Shown one piece after another: positions 1-5,236 of a stretch of 14,556 bases of DNA. The stretch's first letter is position 1. Each line of letters begins with the position of its first letter. The stretch covers positions 1 through 14,556 of the forward strand of contig JBDTLT010000130.1 of assembly GCA_039934635.1 (NCBI GenBank). The letters are read 5' to 3'. Position numbers and translations under genes: made by a program. This DNA is from DATLFA01 sp039934635. GTDB lineage: Bacteria > Actinomycetota > Acidimicrobiia > Acidimicrobiales > WLNW01. Below the pieces are notes generated by a model. It was given only the letters and a program-made list of their open reading frames with translations, did not search any database and was not told the DNA's origin.

Positions 1-82
1 GCGCGTTGACGCCGACGAGTAGCAGGAACTGGGGGAGATTGGCCCGCATCCCGAGTACTGGGCGGCGGGTGATGGTGGTCAA
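1..82 (-). CDS. MFS-type transporter, N-terminal fragment cut by window edge
   Basis: Only the first 27 or so codons are inside the window. On the minus strand a TTG at 82-80 overlaps the TGA stop of the MBL-rhodanese gene (TTGA, one-frame shift), the classic sign of translational coupling. The frame is open to position 1 and reads MTTITRRPVLG followed by MRANLPQFLLLVGVNA. A basic N-terminus running into a hydrophobic first helix with the phrase NLPQFLLL resembles the start of major facilitator transporters. An alternative start is the ATG at 49-47. It is the second gene of the leftward arm, so it would share the divergent promoter near 1449-1477. A transporter next to ArsR, ArsM-like and DsrE genes suggests export of an arsenic or sulfur compound. 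That is inference, because too little of the protein is visible to identify its substrate. Confidence 0.5.
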   Translation of the reverse strand, partial: MTTITRRPVLGMRANLPQFLLLVGVNA

Positions 83-1422
83 GGTGCGGCCTCGAGCGGA
101 AGTCCCGTGGTATCGGACCAGTTGGTCGGTCCGCCGACCGCGATATTGACGTCGATGCCGCGTCGTTCGAGGAGACTTGCCGCGCTCGCGGCGCGTTCGC
201 CGTGGCCGCACATGACGGTGGTCGATCCCGGCGATGCAAGCGGAGCAGTTTGGATTTGGGCGAGTTCGACGTTGACGGCGCCGGGTATGTGTCCGTCGAG
301 GAATTCGTTGCGTTGACGGACATCGATGATCGGATTTCCTGCAAAGGCGGCCTCGATCAATCGTGTCGTAGCAACTGGTTGATCAGCGGATAGCCATGCA
401 TCGATTCCCCCCGCGAGCTCGCCGGCGATGTTGTCGTAGCCGATGTTGGCGCATTGGCGAACCAGCTCGGCTCGATCGGTGTTCTCGTCGCACACGAACA
501 CCAGAAGTTGGTCTCGAGCCGTGAGCCAGCCGAGCCAAATCGCGAACATGGGCCGAAGCGCGTTCGAGAGCGAACCGCGAATGTGCGCCGCGGCGTACGA
601 CGCGACGTCGCGTGCGTCGACGACCTCGGCGCCGGATTCCATCAATTGCTGCATGTCGCCTACGCAGAGTTGGCGCAGCGGCACGTGTGGTGTCGTGCCG
701 AGTTGGTGCCGGTTGATCTCCGGGAGCGACCGGTAGTAAGTAGGGAACGTGCCGAGCGGCGCGACGAGGCGACGTACGAACTCATTCTCGTCGTCGACTT
801 GCAGCAGTGGGCTCGTCGCCCGCTCATGACCGATGGTGGTGCTCCGCTCCTCCGATCCGGGAACCGAGCAGAACGAACCTGCACCGTGCGTGGGATAGAC
901 GGCGAGATCATCGGGCAACACGAGCAATTCGTCACGCAGAGAGCGGTACATGGCGCGGGCCAGTTCGTCGGTGTGATCGGGTCCGAACAAATCCGGTCGC
1001 CCAACGGTACCGACCATCAATGATCCGCCGGAGAACAACGCAAGCGGACGCCCCGCGTCGAGCAACAGGAAAGCGAGGTGGTCGGGCGTGTGACCGGGAG
1101 ACGGCAGTGCGCGCAGTGTGAGGCCGGCCATGTCGACTTCGTCGCAACCGTCAAGGGGTCGATGGGGAATCTCCAATGCGGCTGCGCGCGGCGCGAAATA
1201 CGCCGCGCCGCGGGCAGACAACTCGGACCCGCCGGACACATAGTCGGCGTGAAGGTGGGTGTCGGCCGTCCATCGCAGTCGCCAGCCGTTGCGTTCGATG
1301 GTGTCGACATATCGGCTCACGACGCGCAGAGGGTCGATCACCAACACGTCGCCGTCGACCGCGACCAGATGCGCACTGTGGCCAAGGCCCTCGTCGGTCA
1401 GCGCAACGATCTCCAGACCCAA
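79..1422 (-). CDS. MBL-fold hydrolase fused to two rhodanese domains
   Basis: A 447-residue protein with an N-terminal metallo-beta-lactamase fold (about 1-235) and two rhodanese domains (about 255-350 and 355-445). The metal site is recognisable but altered. THLHADY at 55-61 has Tyr where the usual HxHxDH has its last His, SPGH ends at His111, and PTHGAG holds His179. The bridging Asp of the usual SGD segment is Gly in SGGSL (131-135). Family members include persulfide dioxygenases and related MBL-rhodanese proteins. The exact reaction is uncertain given the changed ligands. Both rhodanese loops keep a cysteine: Cys311 in CDENTDR and Cys405 in CGHGERA. The TTG start at 1422-1420 is preferred because GGAGG lies 6 nt upstream; an ATG at 1435 is in another frame. 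The product is probably cytoplasmic and acts in sulfane-sulfur handling. The gene is divergent from the ArsR-rhodanese gene and likely controlled by it through the palindrome at 1453-1472. Confidence 0.9.
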   Translation of the reverse strand: MGLEIVALTDEGLGHSAHLVAVDGDVLVIDPLRVVSRYVDTIERNGWRLRWTADTHLHADYVSGGSELSARGAAYFAPRAAALEIPHRPLDGCDEVDMAGLTLRALPSPGHTPDHLAFLLLDAGRPLALFSGGSLMVGTVGRPDLFGPDHTDELARAMYRSLRDELLVLPDDLAVYPTHGAGSFCSVPGSEERSTTIGHERATSPLLQVDDENEFVRRLVAPLGTFPTYYRSLPEINRHQLGTTPHVPLRQLCVGDMQQLMESGAEVVDARDVASYAAAHIRGSLSNALRPMFAIWLGWLTARDQLLVFVCDENTDRAELVRQCANIGYDNIAGELAGGIDAWLSADQPVATTRLIEAAFAGNPIIDVRQRNEFLDGHIPGAVNVELAQIQTAPLASPGSTTVMCGHGERAASAASLLERRGIDVNIAVGGPTNWSDTTGLPLEAAP

Positions 1423-1448
1423 TGCCGGCCTCCATCCTCTCGCGGACT

Positions 1449-1477
1449 ATTAAAGTATTCAAACGAGTACTTGACAA
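1449..1477 (-). promoter_or_regulatory. Predicted leftward promoter of the MBL-rhodanese gene
   Basis: On the minus strand TTGTCA (1477-1472) and TTTAAT (1454-1449) are separated by exactly 17 nt. They match the sigma-70 type consensus at 5 of 6 positions each. The spacer is almost wholly filled by the palindrome at 1453-1472, so a bound repressor would block RNA polymerase. The -10 lies about 27 nt upstream of the TTG start at 1422. Confidence 0.7.
1453..1472. promoter_or_regulatory. 20-bp palindrome, likely ArsR-family operator
   Basis: The sequence AAGTATTC-AAAC-GAGTACTT is a twofold-symmetric site. Every symmetric pair outside the central four bases is complementary except one T/G pair. 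An AT-rich palindrome with arms ending in TTC/GA(A/G) is typical of ArsR/SmtB-class operators. It lies inside the leftward promoter spacer and abuts the -35 of the rightward promoter, so one bound dimer could control both arms. The regulator encoded at 1549 is the obvious candidate; this pairing is inferred. Confidence 0.7.
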
Positions 1478-1499
1478 GCAACATCGATTGGTTTCTACT
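1471..1499 (+). promoter_or_regulatory. Predicted rightward promoter of the ArsR-rhodanese operon
   Basis: TTGACA (1471-1476, perfect -35) and TCTACT (1494-1499, 4 of 6 to TATAAT) are 17 nt apart. The -35 overlaps the complementary -35 of the leftward promoter (TTGACAA read in both directions), so the two promoters share polymerase contacts. Transcription would begin near 1505 and leave a leader of about 40 nt before the GTG at 1549. Confidence 0.65.
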
Positions 1500-1548
1500 G
1501 ACGTAAGACCGCGGGAGTCGTGACCGTGACCTCGTGGATGGAGGCACC

Positions 1549-2244
1549 GTGGGTGATCGAGTTGCCAAGGAAGCGTTGTTCGACGCGTTTGCCGAGGTGG
1601 CTCGTGCGCTGGCAAGTGGACGGCGTGCCGAGATCGTCGATGTACTCGCGCAGGGAGAACGCTCGGTCGAGGATCTCGCGGAGGAGATCGGACAGAGTGT
1701 CGCGAATACGTCTCATCATCTGCGCGCGCTCACGCGTGCGGGGTTGTTGACGAGTCGACGCGAGGGGACACGGATTTTCTACCGAGTGGCGAGCGAACAG
1801 GTCACCGCGTTCTGGGAGTCGCTGCGCGATGTAGCCGCCGACCGCGTTGCCGGGTTCGAACGGCTCGCCGCGGCCTACCTCGGTGATCGATCCAAGTTGG
1901 AAGCGATCACTCGAGCGGAACTTGCGCGTCGGCTGCGACGCGGTGATGTAGTAGTGCTCGATGTGCGGCCCGCGACCGAGTACGACGCCGGCCATATCGC
2001 CGGCGCGCGATCGATCCCGGTTCGCGAACTGCAACGCCATCTACGCGAGATCCCGAAAGACAAAGACGTCGTCGCCTATTGCCGCGGCCCATATTGTGTC
2101 TACGCCGATGACGCCGTGCGCGAGTTGAGCCGCCGAGGGTACCGAGCACGACGGCTCGAGGATGGCTATCTCGAATGGCATCGTGTCGGCCTGCCGGTGA
2201 GTCGCAAGATAACGGAGGCCGCTCATGCCCGAACTGCTCGTTGA
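1549..2244 (+). CDS. ArsR-type transcriptional regulator fused to a rhodanese domain
   Basis: A 231-residue fusion. Residues 6-95 form a winged helix-turn-helix of the ArsR/SmtB type, with recognition helix SVANTSHHLRAL at 50-61 and wing REGTRIFYRV at 71-80. Residues 118-218 form a rhodanese domain with active-site loop CRGPYC (Cys178, Cys183). The DNA-binding domain has no cysteine, so classical As/Cd/Zn sensor sites are absent. If it senses a ligand, the rhodanese cysteines are the likely site, for example by persulfidation (inference). The start is taken as GTG 1549 because GGAGG (1540-1544) lies 4 nt upstream and homologue-like sequence begins here. GTG 1534 is in frame but has no ribosome-binding site. 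It is the first gene of the rightward operon and overlaps the methyltransferase start by 20 nt, which indicates translational coupling. It probably represses both divergent arms through the 1453-1472 palindrome. Confidence 0.9.
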   Translation: MGDRVAKEALFDAFAEVARALASGRRAEIVDVLAQGERSVEDLAEEIGQSVANTSHHLRALTRAGLLTSRREGTRIFYRVASEQVTAFWESLRDVAADRVAGFERLAAAYLGDRSKLEAITRAELARRLRRGDVVVLDVRPATEYDAGHIAGARSIPVRELQRHLREIPKDKDVVAYCRGPYCVYADDAVRELSRRGYRARRLEDGYLEWHRVGLPVSRKITEAAHARTAR

Positions 2245-3022
2245 TTCCGAAGTGTTGCGCAGCGCAGTCCGCGAGAAGTACCGAGACGTCGCAATGCATC
2301 CGCAAGCGGATCACCACTTCCACATGGGCCGGGAGCAAGCCGCGCGACTCGACTATGACGCGACAGTCGTCGCCTCATTGCCCGACCGCGCCGTCGAGTC
2401 CTTCGCCGGCGTCGCCAACCCTTTCAGTCTGCGACCGCTCAGGAGTGGTGAACACGTCGTCGACGTCGGCGCCGGTGCCGGGTTCGACAGTTTCGTCGCC
2501 GCTTGCCACGTTGGCCGCGAAGGCGCAGTGGTCGGAGTGGACATGACCATAGAGATGCTCGAGAAATCCCGTGAAACTGCGCGGCTTCTCGATCTCGATC
2601 ACGTCGAGTTCCGCGAAGGCCTCGCCGAGGCGTTGCCGGTCGGGGATCAGTGGGCCGATGTCGTGATCTCCAATGGCGTGTTCAATCTTTGCGCCGACAA
2701 ACGAGCCGTGTTCGACGAGATCTACCGCGTGCTTCGCCCCGGCGGCTTCCTGCAGTTCGCCGACATCGCCACCGGGCGACCCGTCCCCGAGGAAGCGCAG
2801 CGCGACATCGACCTGTGGACTGGTTGAATCGCCGGTGGCCTGCCGTGCGCAGGTTGGCAACATATGCTCGAACAATCAGGATTCGTGGATGTCGTTATCG
2901 GCCCCGCGATCGACACGTTCGCCGGCGCAAAGGGTGAGCGGAACGCTCGTGCTTTCGACGTCTTCGGCTACGCATTCCTCGCCCGCAAACCACATGGTAC
3001 GAATCGAGCGACAAACCCATAG
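2225..3022 (+). CDS. ArsM-like SAM methyltransferase, predicted selenoprotein (in-frame TGA, Sec201)
   Basis: A class I SAM-dependent methyltransferase. It has motif I VVDVGAGAGF (78-87), an acidic residue after strand 2 (VVGVD, 102-106), SNGVFNLCADK (149-159) and RPGG (171-174), a layout close to ArsM-type arsenite methyltransferases. The frame meets TGA at 2825-2827, directly after DIDLWTG. It then stays open for 64 codons of family-like sequence: IAGGLPCAGWQ, MLEQSGFVDV, DTFAGAKGE, RAFDVFGYAFLARKP, ending at TAG 3020-3022 (265 residues including Sec201). I expect Cys in the family at the TGA position, one of the thiols likely to bind As(III) (from memory). A hairpin of SECIS geometry follows. 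The start ATG 2225 has GGAGG 6 nt upstream. The distal TAG overlaps the SD of the DsrE gene, giving normal operon spacing; stopping at 2827 would leave a 205-nt gap. A fixed nonsense mutation or sequencing error is the alternative, less likely because the next gene shows the same pattern. Confidence 0.85.
2828..2858 (+). promoter_or_regulatory. Candidate bacterial SECIS hairpin of the methyltransferase gene
   Basis: Directly after the in-frame TGA, CCTGC (2839-2843) pairs with GCAGG (2849-2853) around the loop CGTGC. Three G-U pairs can extend the stem, and GCC/GGC (2831-2833, 2856-2858) could alternatively close an outer helix. The apical loop starts 16 nt after the TGA and carries G as its second base. 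This fits the usual bSECIS rule (short upper stem, G in the first two loop positions, loop 16-37 nt from UGA). It lies inside the coding region, as expected in bacteria. Confidence 0.6.
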
Positions 3023-3032
3023 GAGGCAACTG

Positions 3033-3395
3033 ATGGCAAAGCTGCTCTACATCGGCACGGCTGGGACAGACGACCCGACCCGCGCCACGTTCCCGTTCAT
3101 CATGGCCAAAGGAGCGATCGACGCGGGCCACGAAGCCGGCATCATCCTCATGGGCGAAGCCGCGACGCTCATCAAAGACGGCATCGCAGCCCAGGTCCAT
3201 GGCGTCGGGATGCCACCGCTCAAGGAGCTCACCGAGTTCCTTTATGCCCAGCAGGTCCGAATATCGGTTTGAGGCCTCTGCGGCCGGGCCCGTGGGGTCA
3301 CGGAAAGCGATTTCGAAGGCAAGAACAGCGGCTTCGGCTCACCGGTCGACGCCGCTACTGCGCACGCCGAATATGACCGAGTGATCAGCTTCTGA
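3033..3395 (+). CDS. DsrE-family protein, predicted selenoprotein with UxxC motif (in-frame TGA, Sec80)
   Basis: A small cytoplasmic DsrE/DsrF-fold protein. The first 79 residues (MAKLLYIGTAGTDDPTRATF..., MAKGAIDAGHE, PPLKELTEF) match actinobacterial DsrE-like proteins, which I recall continuing with VCGxCxRARG. Here the frame reads RISV, then TGA (3270-3272), then GLCGRARGVTESD and ends EYDRVISF with TGA at 3393-3395. The in-frame TGA thus stands where I expect the family cysteine and creates U80-G-L-C83, a CxxC-like redox pair with Sec first. A hairpin with loop GGGU follows at the right distance. The full length of 120 residues is normal for the family; the 79-residue product would lose the catalytic loop and last strand. 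The start ATG 3033 has AGGAGG (3021-3026) 6 nt upstream. The role is probably sulfur or selenium transfer or thiol redox in the same pathway as the rhodanese proteins. The substrate is unknown. Confidence 0.88.
3273..3303 (+). promoter_or_regulatory. Candidate bacterial SECIS hairpin of the DsrE gene
   Basis: CCGTG (3290-3294) pairs perfectly with CACGG (3299-3303) around a four-base loop GGGT. The loop begins 22 nt after the in-frame TGA. A G-rich GGGU/GGU loop on a short GC stem is close to the E. coli fdhF-type element recognised by SelB. A competing hairpin GGCC-TCTGC-GGCC (3273-3285) sits between the UGA and this stem and would have to be open or stacked. Confidence 0.7.
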
Positions 3396-3724
3396 CGACC
3401 AATCGCCGGCGAGCGATCAGAATGCCGGTACGCCCGGCGGACTCTCCAGTGTTTCGATGAGTCCCGCGAGTATCGCGAGACCTTGTCGGGTCTGCTGTTC
3501 GTCGGGGACATTGATCGCAGAAGATTGAACGAAGCTGCGCGCTGGTGCCGGTCGTGAAAGAAGTCGAGCACGGCGGCCGTGGTGTCGCGCCACAACTAAA
3601 CGGGACCGCGCCACAGCGGTTTGTTCTGGTTACGACTGTTCGCCCGCTTCCGTAGCGGCCACTTGTTGGGTGGCTTTGGGACGTAGGGCTCTGTCCAAGG
3701 GGTGTCGAGCGTCATTCACTACGG
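3396..3724. other. Gene-poor stretch with possible decayed gene end
   Basis: No convincing complete gene lies here. On the minus strand 3522-3417 reads in one frame as SSAINVPDEQQTRQG and LAILAGLIETLESPP, ending PGVPAF-stop. This looks like the C-terminal helix of a real protein, possibly an aminotransferase/MocR-like tail. The frame upstream is not family-like and is stopped at 3632-3630. Downstream of the DsrE gene TGATC (3382-3386) and GATCA (3415-3419) flank an ATCGC/GCGAT hairpin, but no T-run follows, so I do not call a terminator. The region looks like a decayed junction between two gene clusters. Confidence 0.4.
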
Positions 3725-4135
3725 GTGTGCGTCGGTGTCGATGTTCATCACATCCGCGAGGTTCACCCGACCGCGCTGTCGCTGGCTGATCTTTATGTGT
3801 TCAGCTCGCCGGGACGCTTGGGCAAGCCGATCGGTCGGATGCGCCGCTTCCTGAAGAAGGTGCGCTTGCCCGCAGGCACCAAGTACGCCGTGCTGACAAC
3901 GGAGGCGGCACCGAAGCCGGACAAGAAGACCGGGCTGATACCGAGCGAAGAAGAACGGGCGAAGTGGCAGCGCGTCATTCCGATCATGAACGCGATCCTC
4001 CAAGGCAAGGGCTTGGTCAAGGTCGCTGACGACAAGGTCTTCGTGACCGGTTTGAAGGGCCCGTTGGAGGAGAGCTGGCACGAAAAGGTTGAAGCCTTTG
4101 TGGCCAGGCTCCCCATCGTCGAGACTGCGGCCTGA
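3725..4135 (+). CDS. Flavodoxin-like protein lacking its N-terminal FMN loop (probably truncated)
   Basis: 136 residues that resemble a flavodoxin-family domain from its second strand onward. VDVHHIREVHP and ALSLADLYVFSSPGRLGKP (strand 3 and the loop after it) are followed by IGRMRRFLKKV, TKYAVLTTEAAP (strand 4), and a C-terminal strand and helix GLVKVADDKVFVTGLKGPLE. The first 25-35 residues of a flavodoxin, with the T/S-rich FMN-phosphate loop (usually T/SxTGNT), are missing. The frame is open back to 3656, but the upstream codons do not resemble a flavodoxin start. The GTG at 3725 has no Shine-Dalgarno sequence. This looks like a 5'-truncated gene, perhaps at the junction described for 3396-3724. 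A specialised flavodoxin-fold protein without canonical FMN binding is the alternative. It lies 32 nt upstream of the F420/PPOX gene and could be cotranscribed with it. Confidence 0.6.
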   Translation: MCVGVDVHHIREVHPTALSLADLYVFSSPGRLGKPIGRMRRFLKKVRLPAGTKYAVLTTEAAPKPDKKTGLIPSEEERAKWQRVIPIMNAILQGKGLVKVADDKVFVTGLKGPLEESWHEKVEAFVARLPIVETAA

Positions 4136-4167
4136 CGCAGCGACCACCTCGAGCCCAAGGAGACACA

Positions 4168-4584
4168 GTGATCATCACCGATGACATCCGGCGAGCGTTG
4201 AGTGCAGGTCGCCTCGGCCACCTCAGCACGGTCAATGCCGACGGGAGTCCACAGGTCAGTGTGGTGTGGATCGGCCTCGATGGCGACGACATCGTGATCG
4301 GTCACCTTGGCGCCGGGCGCAAGGTGGCCAACATTGCGCGCGACCCGAGGGTCGCGCTCACCGTCGAGGACGCCGGTGCCAACGCTGTCGGTCTGGCCCA
4401 TTACCTCATCGTGTACGGCAAGGCCCGGCTCGTCGCGGGCGGCGCACCCGAGCTGCTGCAACGACTCGCCGAGGTGTACCTCGGACCGGGTGTGAAGTTT
4501 CCGCCCTTCGACAACCCGCCCCCCGGCCAAGTCATTCACATCACTGCCGAACGAATTGGCGGCGTAGGGCCCTGGAGCACCTGA
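4168..4584 (+). CDS. PPOX-class F420-dependent oxidoreductase
   Basis: A 138-residue split-barrel flavin/deazaflavin-binding protein of the pyridoxamine-phosphate-oxidase-like superfamily. The N-terminus DDIRRALSAGRLGHLSTVNADGSPQVSVVWIG (residues 4-35 region) and VANIARDPRVALTVED (mid-protein) are hallmarks of the actinobacterial F420-dependent PPOX group, which reduces substrates with F420H2 or simply binds F420. No substrate can be assigned. The length is normal for the family. The GTG start at 4168 is supported by AAGGAG (4157-4162) 5 nt upstream. It follows the flavodoxin-like ORF closely, so they may form a small redox operon. If it truly uses F420, the host makes this deazaflavin, which fits an actinobacterium. 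Confidence 0.85.
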   Translation: MIITDDIRRALSAGRLGHLSTVNADGSPQVSVVWIGLDGDDIVIGHLGAGRKVANIARDPRVALTVEDAGANAVGLAHYLIVYGKARLVAGGAPELLQRLAEVYLGPGVKFPPFDNPPPGQVIHITAERIGGVGPWST

Positions 4585-4846
4585 GAGGGCATCGGCGACA
4601 ACCAGCGTTCTGGTACCCGCCTGGACATTCAGCTGACTTGCGCACCCATGTACGACCGCGCTGCGGCTTACGACTGCGGTGGCCACCACGACGATTGCGC
4701 TGGCGTCGTCGACACCGTCGTCCAGCACGAAGGCTCCACCCTGAACGTTGTCGCGAAGTCGTGACGCCTACTCTGGTAACGCGACCGATGGTTCGAAACG
4801 GTGCGCCGTGACGAGCCGGCTCCGTAACCGGCCAATGGTGGAGACG

Positions 4847-5212
4847 ATGCCTGACGATTCTGCCGCCACACCGCAACCTGACGAGGGCGCGTCACCAGGA
4901 CTCGAGGTGATCGAAACCGACAGCGGACGCAAACCCCTCTGGGGCATCGTCGCCGGCATCGCGTTCGTCGCCTTGTCGGTCTTCGCGGTCTTGCGCGTGA
5001 CGGCAGGCGACGGCAACTCGTCAGCCAGCTACTCGTCGAGCGTGACCACGACCACCACCGTCGGCGTAGGCGCCGGCGGCTCCAGGCCCGCGCCGCGACG
5101 CAACTCGACCCCGGCGGCGATCTTCTTCTTCGCCTTGATCGGTGTAATGGTGCTCGTCGCCGTGGGAATCTACTGGCGCGCTCGACTGACGAATCGCGCT
5201 GCCTCGTCGTGA
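4847..5212 (+). CDS. Small membrane protein with two predicted helices, unknown function
   Basis: About 121 residues from ATG 4847. An acidic, Pro/Ala-rich N-terminus (DDSAATPQPDEGASP) is followed by a first membrane helix (PLWGIVAGIAFVALSVFAVL). A Ser/Thr/Gly-rich linker (SSASYSSSVTTTTTVGVGAGG) then leads to a second helix (AIFFFALIGVMVLVAVGIYW) and a short basic tail. The low-complexity linker probably faces the outside. The start is uncertain. ATG 4847 has GGTGGAG only 3 nt upstream. ATG 4835 and GTG 4808 are in frame without a ribosome-binding site, and the frame is open back to 4748. I do not recognise a family. It sits 24 nt upstream of the LAL regulator and could share its transcript. 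The 262 nt between the PPOX gene and this start show nothing I can name. Confidence 0.6.
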   Translation: MPDDSAATPQPDEGASPGLEVIETDSGRKPLWGIVAGIAFVALSVFAVLRVTAGDGNSSASYSSSVTTTTTVGVGAGGSRPAPRRNSTPAAIFFFALIGVMVLVAVGIYWRARLTNRAASS

Positions 5213-5236
5213 TCGACTCGCACCGCCCGTTTGTCC

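Noticed and set aside
454..1023. 189-codon open frame on the plus strand opposite the MBL-rhodanese gene
   Set aside because: No ribosome-binding site or family pattern; the minus-strand gene explains the region.
2825..3272. TGA at 2825-2827 and 3270-3272 read as pseudogene stops, sequencing errors or Trp codons
   Set aside because: Both fall at expected Cys positions, both frames continue with family-like sequence, and both have SECIS-like hairpins. TGG is used for Trp and TGA ends other genes here, so a TGA=Trp code is unlikely. Error cannot be fully excluded without reads.
3686..3699. GGGCTCTGTCCAAG as an insertion-sequence end
   Set aside because: It resembles termini of some actinobacterial IS elements, but I found no partner inverted repeat or transposase fragment nearby.
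3793..4728. 311-codon open frame on the minus strand across the flavodoxin-like and PPOX genes
   Set aside because: The plus-strand frames match known folds; this one is an antisense shadow without motifs.
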